Assembly (NCBI RefSeq): GCF_002860325.1
Contig: NZ_PKOJ01000001.1
Location: 372,001 to 436,000, forward strand
DNA: 64,000 nucleotides
Source: Neptunicoccus cionae
GTDB lineage: Bacteria; Pseudomonadota; Alphaproteobacteria; Rhodobacterales; Rhodobacteraceae
Direction: 5' to 3'
This document shows, piece by piece, positions 36,116-44,573 of this stretch. A model generated the notes under the pieces. That model saw only the letters and a program-made list of their open reading frames with translations. It was not told where the DNA came from and made no database searches. A program made the translations under genes and the position numbers. Position 1 is the first letter of the stretch, and every line of letters starts with the position of its first letter.

Positions 36116-36576
36116 AGGTGTTTTTCCTTAATCATATCGCGGGCCAGCCGGGCACCGCGCAGGATAGAGTGGTAGCCGGTGCAGCGGCAGATATTGCCTT
36201 CAAGGGCTTCTTCGATCATCGCATCTGTCGGTATGGTTTCACCGGACAGCAGCCCCGCGAGGCTCATCATCACACCGGGCGCGCAATAACCGCACTGAAA
36301 GCCGTTTTCGATCTCCATTGCTTTGATCAGCAGTTGACCGGCAGGCATGGTTTCCAACCCGTCGATGGTGCAAATTTCTGCACCGTCCAGTTGCCAGCCC
36401 ATGACAAGGCAAGCGTTGACTGCCACGCCGTCCCGCAACACCGTGCAGGCGCCGCATCGTCCAATTTCGCACCCGACCTTTGTGGAGGTTTTGCCCAGCC
36501 CCTCGCGCAGACGGGTCAAAAGCATGGCATCAGGTGCGATTTCCGTTTCTACACCGTTCAGGCTAAAGCGGACCAT
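36112..36576 (-). CDS. [2Fe-2S] subunit of a molybdenum hydroxylase (CoxS/XDH type)
   Basis: 154 residues from the ATG at 36576, with GGAGG six to seven bases upstream; the longer frame to 36726 lies inside the neighbouring gene. Two iron-sulfur clusters are signalled: CEIGRCGAC plus the upstream/downstream Cys pattern for the plant-ferredoxin-like cluster, and FQCGYCAPGVMMS with EGNICRCTGYHSI for the helical cluster. It passes electrons from the Mo centre to FAD. The start lies 14 bases inside the FAD-Mo gene, giving translational coupling. Confidence 0.93.
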   Translation of the reverse strand: MVRFSLNGVETEIAPDAMLLTRLREGLGKTSTKVGCEIGRCGACTVLRDGVAVNACLVMGWQLDGAEICTIDGLETMPAGQLLIKAMEIENGFQCGYCAPGVMMSLAGLLSGETIPTDAMIEEALEGNICRCTGYHSILRGARLARDMIKEKHL

Positions 36577-39500
36577 GGGCACCCTCCAACATTTCAAGCA
36601 CGGTTTCCGGCGCGATTGGCATGGTTGCCGGACATTGCCCTGTTGCAGTCGCCACCGCATTTGCGATCGCAGGCATAATGGCCCCGATCCCAAGTTCCCC
36701 CGCTCCGCGCGGGCCATAAGGATCATTGGCGTCGAGTCCTTCGTGGGCGGTGATGCGCATCGCTTCGGGAACGTCTTTCACGCTGGGCACCATGTAACTG
36801 TCAAAATTGCCCGCGACCGGCCGACCGTTCTGATAGCTCATGTTCTCTGTCAGCGTGTATCCGAGCCCCTGCACCAGACCACCCTCCATCTGCCCGAGAT
36901 AAGAGGCCATATCGATCACCGGCCCCGCCGCGGTGTGCATCTCTAGGTCGACAACACGAACCATTCCCGTGATCCGGTTCACAGCCACCCGGGCTAGGGT
37001 TGCGCCAAAAGCAAAAATGAAACGGGCGTTCCCTTTGGTGTAATCGGTCTTGGGAAAGTCATAATGCGCCATCACCGGCGCAATCTCCCCCAGTTCTGCG
37101 AAACTTACGCAGGGTGTAGACGAATTTAACCGTGTCTCTCCGACCCCGCCTGGCACGATTTTCAGCGCCTCCGGCGTGCAACCTTTGATGGTTGCGGCAC
37201 GCTCTAACAGGGCGGCTTCAAAAGCTGGAGCCGTCCGGTTCACCCCCTGCCAGACCACAAAGCCACCCCGCGCCGCCGTGGTAGAGCCGCTGTCCGGCGC
37301 AAGCATGGTGTCGCCGGTTACGGAACAGACATCAGTGCGTGCGCAGCCGAGCCTGTCCGCAACGGCTCCGTGCAAAGAAGCCGTCAGCCCCTGACCCATT
37401 TCATCCAACCCGCAAAGCGCCTGAATTTTCCCGTCCTTCAAGCCAAGCCCGAAGTCTGCTTCGTCTTGTGGGATCGTACCAAGCCCGTTGCCCTGATAAT
37501 TCAGCGCCATCCCGACACCGGGAATTTCGTCGGCGTTTACTGGAAAAGGCTGCCACATGTCAGAGTGAGCAGCCGCAGCCAGCATTTCGGACAGGCGCTC
37601 TGACGGAGCGACCCTCTGCCCGAGCACGCCGGGGCTGCCGGGAATGCGCAGGTTGCGGCGCCGGATTTCCAACGGGTCAAGACCGGCTAAAACAGCCAGC
37701 CTGTCCATTTGGCATTCAATAGCAAACGTCATTTGGTTGGCACCGAACCCCCGGAAGGCACCACAGGTTCCGTTATTGGTATAGGCCAGCCGACCGTTCG
37801 CGCGATAGTGGTCGATCTTGTAAGGTCCGACTACATGCTCCAATGCGGTTTCCAGAACTCCGGGCGCAAGCGAGGCATAGGCGCCGCAATCCGAAATAAC
37901 TTCCACCTCTTGTGCCACCAGATTTCCCTGCGCATCGCAACCGGTTTTCATTCTGATCGTTAATGGGTTGCGCTTGGTTCCGGCTTGCACGCTTTCTGCA
38001 CGGGACAGATGCAGCCGCACAGGTTTGCCTGTTTTTTGTGCCAGAAGGGCCAGTGCGGGTTGCACTGTCAGTTCGTCCTTGCCGCCAAAAGCCCCGCCTG
38101 TGGGGGAGGTAACGACGCGCAAACTGTCCGCCGGAACATCCAGAATACGGGCGAGTTGCATCTGGTCCCGAGACCCGTGTTGCCCGCCCGCGCAGATGAT
38201 CAGCCCGTCACCGTCGGGTGCGGCCCAACCGCCTTCGGTCTCCATAAATCCGTGCATCTGGCGCGGGGTTACATAAGTGTCTTCGACTATGTGAACCGCT
38301 TGCGCCCAGCCCGTGGAGGTATCGCCCCTTCCATGTGCGACCGCGGTTACAAGGTTGCCTGCTGTGTGGACCGGTGGGGCATCAGGCGCGAGTGCGCAGC
38401 TTGCATCACTGATGACGGGCAAATCGTCATAAACAACCTCGATAAGGGACAGCGCCCTTTCCGCTGTTTCAGCATCAATTGCGGCCACCGCTGCTACGGC
38501 ATCTCCGGTATAGCGGACCTTGTCATGACACAGTGCCGGTTGGTCCTGAAAGACAATCCCGAAGGCATTTAGCCCTTTGATGTCCCTATGGGTTACGACA
38601 GCTTCGACCCCGTCCAAAGACTCTGCTTTTGTGGTGTCGATGCTTCGGATAAGGGCATGAGGGCGACCTGCCCGCAAAATGCGCCCGACGAGCATTCCAT
38701 CCGCCCGTTTATCGGTAAGATAGGGGAAGGTGCCCCGCAGTTTCGCGGGCATATCGGGGCGTGTGTGCCAGCGGTCGCCTCCCTTCAGTCGCGACAGTTC
38801 GGTCAACGCGGGGGGAAACGCGGTTTTGGACGGTTCGGGCATTTTGTTGCGTGGGGCAAGCGGCAGTCCGAACAATCCCGCCGCCAGCGAAGCTGCCGCC
38901 ACTTTCCGCCGATAGCTTGCTGTACGGAACGGGCAATCCACAGCGATGATCGCATCTTCCAGACGCTGGCGCAGGATGGCTTGGTCGATGGCGTGAATGT
39001 TTTGTCCGACAAGCCAGTGCTCAACCGCTGTCAAGCGCTGGGCGGGTGTTGCACCGCCCCCCGCCGCCAGCCGGATTTGCACGATGGTGTTGTCACACAG
39101 GGACATCATTCCGGCCGTTGCGATTACGGATGCAGTGAACGCCTGCCGCAGTCCGACCTTGCGCCAAGTGCTTTGAATCTGACCGCCCTCCAAAGGGCGC
39201 AGCGTGATCGAAAGAACCAGACCGTCTGGTGCCGAGAGATATTCCAGCACTGGCATCGAACCGTTTGTCGTTGTGATGAGCGCATCCAAGGCAATCAGTG
39301 CCGGAACAAGGCAGCCTTTGCGCCAAGCCAGATTCCCGCCGAGCGTTCCCAAACGGCGGATATTCGGAGCGGCCACATCACGGCAGGCGTCCGACAGCAG
39401 GGGAATACCGGCGTGGCGCAAGTCCTCAAGCGGTGTGCCTGCACCAATAGTCAGACCTTTGATGCCGGTCGGGATCAGATGCCCCACAGGCACGTATTGC

Positions 39501-39622
39501 GCAGGAGGCGTCGTCCCTTGTGCATATTCCAGCTGGAAGGCGGTCCCGCCCGCCACCGGCACGCCGCCGTCCGTGATCAGGGACAGGGCCTGTTCCAGAC
39601 TGTCGGGCCGTGCAACCTTCAT
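36563..39622 (-). CDS. Molybdenum hydroxylase with fused FAD and Mo-binding domains (xanthine dehydrogenase family)
   Basis: 1019 residues. Residues 1-275 are the FAD domain (VAGGTAFQLEYAQG; RRLGTLGGNLAWRKG). Residues 285-1019 are the molybdopterin domain: TPRQMHGFMETE, TSPTGGAFGGKDELT, TCGAFRGFGANQM and, near the end, GPRGAGELGIGAIMPAIANA holding the active-site glutamate. Xanthine dehydrogenases usually split as [FeS-FAD]+[Mo]; here FAD is fused to Mo and FeS is separate. Members hydroxylate purines, nicotinate, aldehydes or CO. Between purine deaminase-like genes, a purine (C8 or C2) substrate is the best guess. No XdhC-type chaperone is present. It overlaps the oxygenase gene by four bases. 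Confidence 0.9.
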   Translation of the reverse strand: MKVARPDSLEQALSLITDGGVPVAGGTAFQLEYAQGTTPPAQYVPVGHLIPTGIKGLTIGAGTPLEDLRHAGIPLLSDACRDVAAPNIRRLGTLGGNLAWRKGCLVPALIALDALITTTNGSMPVLEYLSAPDGLVLSITLRPLEGGQIQSTWRKVGLRQAFTASVIATAGMMSLCDNTIVQIRLAAGGGATPAQRLTAVEHWLVGQNIHAIDQAILRQRLEDAIIAVDCPFRTASYRRKVAAASLAAGLFGLPLAPRNKMPEPSKTAFPPALTELSRLKGGDRWHTRPDMPAKLRGTFPYLTDKRADGMLVGRILRAGRPHALIRSIDTTKAESLDGVEAVVTHRDIKGLNAFGIVFQDQPALCHDKVRYTGDAVAAVAAIDAETAERALSLIEVVYDDLPVISDASCALAPDAPPVHTAGNLVTAVAHGRGDTSTGWAQAVHIVEDTYVTPRQMHGFMETEGGWAAPDGDGLIICAGGQHGSRDQMQLARILDVPADSLRVVTSPTGGAFGGKDELTVQPALALLAQKTGKPVRLHLSRAESVQAGTKRNPLTIRMKTGCDAQGNLVAQEVEVISDCGAYASLAPGVLETALEHVVGPYKIDHYRANGRLAYTNNGTCGAFRGFGANQMTFAIECQMDRLAVLAGLDPLEIRRRNLRIPGSPGVLGQRVAPSERLSEMLAAAAHSDMWQPFPVNADEIPGVGMALNYQGNGLGTIPQDEADFGLGLKDGKIQALCGLDEMGQGLTASLHGAVADRLGCARTDVCSVTGDTMLAPDSGSTTAARGGFVVWQGVNRTAPAFEAALLERAATIKGCTPEALKIVPGGVGETRLNSSTPCVSFAELGEIAPVMAHYDFPKTDYTKGNARFIFAFGATLARVAVNRITGMVRVVDLEMHTAAGPVIDMASYLGQMEGGLVQGLGYTLTENMSYQNGRPVAGNFDSYMVPSVKDVPEAMRITAHEGLDANDPYGPRGAGELGIGAIMPAIANAVATATGQCPATMPIAPETVLEMLEGAHGPL

Positions 39623-40458
39623 GCGGCCTCCGGTGTGGTGGTCCCGAACGTTAGCCCTTTCTGTTTCAACCAGCGCCGGTAGGCCACCGATGAACTGTCC
39701 GCCCGTGTCGGAATTTCGGCGCGGGCCTCAAGCGGCAAAAGCAGCGGGCGCTGGTTTTCCACGATAATGCGGTCCTGTAGAAAGATGACCTGTTCAAACC
39801 TCAGAAGTTGGGTGTGGCTGGCCTCTTGATCGGTCAGATACATGACCGGAATGGCCCGCACTTCGTCTTCTTCAACAGGATGAATGAACAGCGCAATGGC
39901 ATCCTCTACGCCGTCCATATCCGGCACGGCGCGATAGAGCATCACCACAAATGGGGAGGGCACCCGATAGGTCAGCTGCGCAAATTCTCCTTCCGGGCGT
40001 GTAGAAGTCATTTGCGGCTGGAAAAATTTGCAGTTTGTCGCCCAAACCTCATCCACATCATGACGGATTTCGGATTTATAGCCGAGCACTTCGGTATGGG
40101 GTTCCGATCCCAGTATATCGGCATGGACAAAGGGAAAATGCGCCATGTCGAGAAAATTTTCCACGACCCGCAACCCCGATGCGCGCATTTTCACCCAGCC
40201 GCAAGGCACATAGCGGCGGTCTTTTTCTTCGCTTTCGGCAATGTCGAAGATCTCTTTGTTCGGGGTGCCTAGGGTCGTCCATAGCACGCCGAATTTTTCA
40301 CGGACAGGCAGGCTGCGGCCCGCTTGCGTGACCTGTTTTCCCGGCCCGACTGTGATCGGATGGCCCAGCAATTTGGTGTCTTCGGCCCGCTCCAGTTCGG
40401 CCACCGTGCCAACGGCATACCAATCGTTAAGGGCTACAGGGTCTTGCGTGCCAGTCAT
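39619..40458 (-). CDS. Rieske-less non-heme iron oxygenase catalytic subunit 1 (NdmC-like)
   Basis: 279 residues from the ATG at 40458 (GAGGAAGACACG upstream); the extension to 40602 is rejected. The catalytic half of a Rieske oxygenase alpha subunit is intact: NFLDMAHFPFVH carries Asp104, His107 and His112 (Dx2Hx4H), and FLQDRIIVENQRP supplies a likely third ligand, Asp229. The Rieske Cys-His motifs are absent: WYAVGTVAELERAEDTKLL runs directly to REKFGVLWTTLG, the strands that normally flank the cluster. NdmC, the N7-demethylase of 7-methylxanthine, is the known precedent (about 280 residues, no Rieske domain). Likely an N- or O-demethylase fed by the Rieske protein at 46123-46806. Substrate inferred. 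Confidence 0.82.
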   Translation of the reverse strand: MTGTQDPVALNDWYAVGTVAELERAEDTKLLGHPITVGPGKQVTQAGRSLPVREKFGVLWTTLGTPNKEIFDIAESEEKDRRYVPCGWVKMRASGLRVVENFLDMAHFPFVHADILGSEPHTEVLGYKSEIRHDVDEVWATNCKFFQPQMTSTRPEGEFAQLTYRVPSPFVVMLYRAVPDMDGVEDAIALFIHPVEEDEVRAIPVMYLTDQEASHTQLLRFEQVIFLQDRIIVENQRPLLLPLEARAEIPTRADSSSVAYRRWLKQKGLTFGTTTPEAA

Positions 40459-40468
40459 CGTGTCTTCC

Positions 40469-41839
40469 TCAATCTGTCCACTGCGCGGTGCCGCCGCCAT
40501 TGGCGTCAAGCCACGTCTGCCGCCGTTCGAAATGGCCGGGGGCAAGACGGGATACCCGTTCGATAATTTCAGGAAGGTCGCCGGACACCAGCTTGCCTTC
40601 ATCCACGCAAATCTGCCCGTTAACCATCGTCATTTTTACGTCACTGCCCTTCACCGCATGCACAAGGTTGTGTTGCAGGTTGAACCAGCGCCCGTCGGGG
40701 AAAAACGGCGTCATGCGGGGGGATTTTCCGTCAACGGCGATAATGTCCGCCTTTTTACCCACTTCCAGAGACCCTGTCACAGTTTCAAGCCCCACAGCTT
40801 TGGCGCCCAGACAGGTAGCCATCTCCAATACCGTCCAGCTGTCCATCGCAGCGGCATCCAGCATCCGCAACTTGCCTTTCAGAGAGGCGGTTTTCATCTC
40901 TTCGAACATATCGAAGTTGTTGTTTTCCTTTTCCCCGTCGGTCCCGATCCCCACAGGTATACCAGCGGCGAGCATTTCCTTGATCGGTGCAATCCCCGAC
41001 GCCAGTTTCATGTTGGAAATCGGGTTATGGGCAACCGATACGTTGTAGTCTGCAACCATCTCTATCTCTTCGGGAGAGAACCAGACTGCATGGGCAAACA
41101 TTGCCAGCGGTGTTTCAAAGAAGCCGAGATCGCGGAAAATTTCCATTGGCATCTTGCCATAGCGTGTCTTGTATTCCGCGAGTTCGATTTCCGCTTCCGA
41201 ACAGTGGGTGTGAAACGGAACCTGATATTTTTTGGACATATCAATGGCGCGCTGCTGGCCTTTTTCATCGGAATAGAACAGGTGCTCCAGACCGACCCAG
41301 ACATTCACACGTCCCTGCGCCTTGCCATTCCACCGCTCGATCATGCCTTCGTTCATATCAAGCGTGTCAAAATAGTCGTAGTCGGGATGCTCACCCACAT
41401 AAGGCACCGCGATGAGGCGGTTGCCAAGCACTTCACACGCCCGTGCAGAGCCGTCCATGTGCCGCCACATGTCCACGATGGTGGTGGTTCCCCCAAGCAG
41501 GCTTTCCGCATAGGCGAGGTAACTTGCCGCTTCGGCTTCTTCGGGCAGCAGAACACGGTGCATCGGGTTGATATGCTGCGTCAGCCAGTCCCAGACAGGC
41601 AGATGTTCCGCCGTGCCCCGCAGAAAGCCGGAATGGGCATGAGCATTGATCAGTCCGGGCATCAGAACGGCCTGACCGAAGGCTTTGACGGGGATATCCG
41701 GATTGGCCGAGATAACCTTTGTGCGCGGACCTACCCCGGCGATTTGATCGCCTTTTACCAGGATCGCGCCGTCGGTAAGCGTCTCGCGTTCCGCGTTCAT
41801 CGTCACAATTGCATCGGCCGTTAAGATCAGATCGCTCAT
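40469..41839 (-). CDS. TRZ/ATZ-type amidohydrolase 2
   Basis: 456 residues. NAHAHSGFLRGTAEHLPVWDWL (HxH metal site), HTHCSEAEIELAEY (His, Glu), MFAHAVWFSPEEIEM (His) and GIGTDGEKENNNFDMFEEM (metal Asp) define a hydrolytic deaminase or dechlorinase-class enzyme of the AtzB/TrzN/SAH deaminase group. EKENNN replaces the more usual SASNN or PASNN, so specificity may differ. It overlaps the GMC gene by four bases and is 10 bases ahead of the oxygenase subunit gene. It probably removes an amino group from a purine-like ring before or after demethylation. Confidence 0.85.
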   Translation of the reverse strand: MSDLILTADAIVTMNAERETLTDGAILVKGDQIAGVGPRTKVISANPDIPVKAFGQAVLMPGLINAHAHSGFLRGTAEHLPVWDWLTQHINPMHRVLLPEEAEAASYLAYAESLLGGTTTIVDMWRHMDGSARACEVLGNRLIAVPYVGEHPDYDYFDTLDMNEGMIERWNGKAQGRVNVWVGLEHLFYSDEKGQQRAIDMSKKYQVPFHTHCSEAEIELAEYKTRYGKMPMEIFRDLGFFETPLAMFAHAVWFSPEEIEMVADYNVSVAHNPISNMKLASGIAPIKEMLAAGIPVGIGTDGEKENNNFDMFEEMKTASLKGKLRMLDAAAMDSWTVLEMATCLGAKAVGLETVTGSLEVGKKADIIAVDGKSPRMTPFFPDGRWFNLQHNLVHAVKGSDVKMTMVNGQICVDEGKLVSGDLPEIIERVSRLAPGHFERRQTWLDANGGGTAQWTD

Positions 41840-43359
41840 GCGTCCTCCAAGATAAATGTAGCTGCACGCTCACCGATCATGGTGACGGGTGCATGGGTGT
41901 GACAGGATGGGATTTCAGGAATTACCGAAGCGTCCGCGACCCAAAGTTTGCGGCACCCTTTGACGCCCAGACGGGGGGAGACCGGCGCATCTTCGCCCGC
42001 ACCCATATGTGCGGTACCGCAACAGTGAAAGAATGTGGAACAGGACCGGCGCACGAAAGTTTCAAAATTGTCCCCGCGTTGCGGTGCAACATAGTCTTTG
42101 AAATAGGACGAAAATCCAGGCGTTGCGACCATATCCATCAGGAACTCCACCCCTTTGACAAGGGCTGCAAGGTCGCGGGGATCCGAGAGCAAATTCGGCT
42201 GGATTTCCAGCGGTGCCGTTGGCGTTGCAGCCGTAAGCCGCAAGGCACCTTTGGAGTATGACCGCATTACCCCCAGCCCGATCGAAAATATGTCATCCCC
42301 GTCCAGATTGTAATGATCCCATAGCGCAGGCACGGCGGAGCGCCCCTGAACCGGAAAGGCCAGCAGATCGGCTTGGGGCAGGGCATCGTCGGATTTCCAG
42401 ATGCTCAGCGTGCCACCACCATTTCCCACCATTGCACCAAGGGGGGCAGTTGCGCGGAAATTGAGTGCGCGTACAAGCGGGTGGTCCTGAAGGTTCTGCC
42501 CGACGCCCTCGGCCTTTATCCGCAGTGCTATGTCCAATTCCGCCAGTTCCTTTGCCGGACCGATGCCGGACAACATCAACAGGCGCGGGGTTTCCAATGC
42601 GCCTGCCGCAAGAATAACGCCCTGTCGTGCCGTCAGAAGCGCCTCACCCTTCGGAGAAAGTATAGCCACTCCGGTGGCGCGGTCTCCTTCAAAGGTCAAG
42701 TGATGGGCAAGGGTCTCGGTCAATACTGTCAGCCGCTCCGACGACAGGATCGGCGCGATGTAAGCTTGCGCAGAGGTGTGGCGCAGACCGGCCTTATCAA
42801 TGTTGAAATTCGCCAGCCCGACACCACCGGCTTCCGGCCCGTTCGGATCATCGATCCGGTCCAGCCCCATCGCAACACCGCCGTCAATCATGGCGCGGGT
42901 CAGAGGATGATCCGGATTGGGGCGGGTGATCTGCAGCGGCCCGTCGCCACCGCGCAATTCATTCGCGCCGCCCGACCAGCATTCTGCCGCCTTGAAAGCA
43001 GGCAAACAATCCTGCCAGCCCCACCCCGGGGCGGTGTCATTCCAGCGGTCGTAATCCGCAGGGACGCCGCGATACCACATCATGGCGTTGGTGGCCGATG
43101 ATCCCCCCAGCGCCTTGCCACGTGGAATTGCGATCTTGCGGTCCAGAATGCGCGGGCTCGGGGTGTAGTGATGCCCCCAGTCCCACGTGCCAGTCTGAAG
43201 GGAAAACCACCTTGCAGGGTCTTCGATTTCGGCGATGCCAAAACTGCTCTTGCCAGCTTCGATCATCGCAACATCGGCGCCCGCATCGTGAAGACGCCGC
43301 GCGACCGCGGCCCCTCCGGAGCCGGAGCCGATGACAATGTAGTCGAAACCGGTCTTCAT
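41836..43359 (-). CDS. GMC-family FAD oxidoreductase
   Basis: 507 residues. The dinucleotide motif DYIVIGSGSGGAAVARRLHD and GMC signature RGKALGGSSATNAMMWYRGV bind FAD; GALETPRLLMLSGIGP is the second GMC signature. The C-terminal active-site region is CGTAHMGAGED... with SCHTHAPVTMIGERAATFI. Members oxidise alcohols (choline, glucose, methanol, aryl alcohols) to aldehydes. The primary acceptor and substrate are unknown. It starts seven bases after the TPP-enzyme gene and overlaps the next deaminase gene by four bases, so it is firmly part of the operon. Together with the aldehyde dehydrogenase it could make an alcohol-to-acid sequence. Confidence 0.9.
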   Translation of the reverse strand: MKTGFDYIVIGSGSGGAAVARRLHDAGADVAMIEAGKSSFGIAEIEDPARWFSLQTGTWDWGHHYTPSPRILDRKIAIPRGKALGGSSATNAMMWYRGVPADYDRWNDTAPGWGWQDCLPAFKAAECWSGGANELRGGDGPLQITRPNPDHPLTRAMIDGGVAMGLDRIDDPNGPEAGGVGLANFNIDKAGLRHTSAQAYIAPILSSERLTVLTETLAHHLTFEGDRATGVAILSPKGEALLTARQGVILAAGALETPRLLMLSGIGPAKELAELDIALRIKAEGVGQNLQDHPLVRALNFRATAPLGAMVGNGGGTLSIWKSDDALPQADLLAFPVQGRSAVPALWDHYNLDGDDIFSIGLGVMRSYSKGALRLTAATPTAPLEIQPNLLSDPRDLAALVKGVEFLMDMVATPGFSSYFKDYVAPQRGDNFETFVRRSCSTFFHCCGTAHMGAGEDAPVSPRLGVKGCRKLWVADASVIPEIPSCHTHAPVTMIGERAATFILEDA

Positions 43360-43366
43360 GCCATGC

Positions 43367-43975
43367 TCAATTATGCTCGGACGGACCCATGATTGTGATC
43401 CCTTCGGTTTTCTCTACATGGCGGACAAAGATGTATTTGTCCTCGCGTCCGTCGGAATGCTTGCGCTTTATTTCCGGCTGGACCGTGCCGGAAACCTTGG
43501 CCACAACAACATAAGGAACATCTGCTTTCAGGCCCGCCTCGCAGTGGGCGTCGAATTCTTCCAGCGTTGTTGCGGTATAGGCGTGGTCGATCCCCGATGC
43601 ACGGGCGATCCCCGCAAGATCCACCCGACCGGACGCCGTATGCGTCTTGGGGCCGCCAATGGATTGATACTGTTCGTTGTCCCAGACAACGATAAACAGG
43701 TTTTTCGGTTGCTCGTTTCCCAAAGTCGCGAGGATGCCAAGGTTGAACAAGAGGCCGCCATCCGTGTCCAGCGATATGATCCGTCGTTCCGGCAGGCCGA
43801 CAGCAAGGCCAAATGCCTGTGGGGTTACGCAGCCGAGTTGTTGCTGGAACAGGGAAGCCTCCCGCATATGAGGCGCGGCGTTGTACCATTCATCCACCGA
43901 AGCACCGAGCGACAGGATGACAAGTTCATCAGACAGGCGGGTGGCCAGTCTGGTCATGCAATCAAAGCGTTTCAT
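43367..43975 (-). CDS. Split TPP-dependent decarboxylase, TPP-binding subunit (sulfopyruvate decarboxylase beta-like)
   Basis: 202 residues from the ATG at 43975, which overlaps the partner stop codon by four bases (ATGA). The C-terminal TPP domain of this enzyme family is seen: LDTDGGLLFNLGILATLG and VWDNEQYQSIGG, the Mg-diphosphate motif. Sulfopyruvate (ComE) and phosphonopyruvate decarboxylases have the same domain. Activity requires the partner subunit encoded immediately upstream. A 2-oxo acid is the expected substrate. No sulfopyruvate or phosphonopyruvate pathway gene is adjacent, so the oxo acid is probably different. Confidence 0.85.
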   Translation of the reverse strand: MKRFDCMTRLATRLSDELVILSLGASVDEWYNAAPHMREASLFQQQLGCVTPQAFGLAVGLPERRIISLDTDGGLLFNLGILATLGNEQPKNLFIVVWDNEQYQSIGGPKTHTASGRVDLAGIARASGIDHAYTATTLEEFDAHCEAGLKADVPYVVVAKVSGTVQPEIKRKHSDGREDKYIFVRHVEKTEGITIMGPSEHN

Positions 43976-44472
43976 CGTACAATGCTCCCGGAAAGGGCCA
44001 CGGCGGTGTGGTAATAGGAGGAATAGGCGAGCTCGTAAGCGTTCACGATGGACTGCTCGATGTCGGCTTCTTCCCTTTCTACAGTGTAAGGAATGCGCAA
44101 TGCCTTCAGGATCGGTTCCATCGTGATTCCATGCGGTACGGCCCACCAGTTGTTTTCTCCCATGTCGCCGCGATAGCTCATGAGCATGACAACCGGAATG
44201 CCGGCCCCCAACCCCATCCGCGACAGTGGCTCTACCGAGGCGCGCAGGCCGGAGTTTTCCATAACGAGGGCCGCACGCTGACCGGACAGGAACAAACCAC
44301 CGCAAATCGCAGCGCCTTCCCCTTCGTTTGTGACCTGAATGGTGCGAATGTCAGGGTCGGCGTCCAGCGCGGGGTAGAGTTCCTTGAACAGGCTGTCAGG
44401 AAGATAACATACCAGTGTCACTCCGGCGCGCTTGAGGCCGCGGATCACAGCCTCGACGGCACTCTGTTGCAT
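43972..44472 (-). CDS. Split TPP-dependent decarboxylase, pyrimidine-binding subunit (sulfopyruvate decarboxylase alpha-like)
   Basis: 166 residues with GGAG before the start. It is the PYR half of a TPP enzyme: VTNEGEGAAICGGLFLSG carries the glutamate that activates TPP, and MSYRGDMGENNWWAVPHG is the substrate-side loop typical of ComD and phosphonopyruvate decarboxylases. The two halves are separate genes, as in ComDE. It is 101 bases downstream of the LysR gene, with a palindrome (44496-44507) in the gap, so it may have its own promoter. Confidence 0.86.
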   Translation of the reverse strand: MQQSAVEAVIRGLKRAGVTLVCYLPDSLFKELYPALDADPDIRTIQVTNEGEGAAICGGLFLSGQRAALVMENSGLRASVEPLSRMGLGAGIPVVMLMSYRGDMGENNWWAVPHGITMEPILKALRIPYTVEREEADIEQSIVNAYELAYSSYYHTAVALSGSIVR

Positions 44473-44494
44473 CTTTTTCTCCAGTTTTCTGTCT

Positions 44495-44507
44495 TGTTGA
44501 GTTCAAC
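44495..44507. promoter_or_regulatory. Candidate LysR-type operator ahead of the TPP-enzyme gene
   Basis: GTTGA-GT-TCAAC (44496-44507) is a perfect palindrome 24 bases upstream of the start codon. The core TGTTGAGTTCA recurs as TGTTGCGTTCA on the minus strand at 47188-47178 in the divergent regulatory region. A shared site for the LysR protein encoded next door is plausible. Confidence 0.45.
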
Positions 44508-44573
44508 CTGACAGGGAAAAACTGTTCGCAAAAGACGGTAATATTCGAACGAGTTGTTCACCTCAGTGCAACA

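Noticed and set aside
36576-36726. N-terminal extension of the 2Fe-2S gene to 36726
   Set aside because: It lies inside the neighbouring gene, and a proper ribosome site and family start are at 36576.
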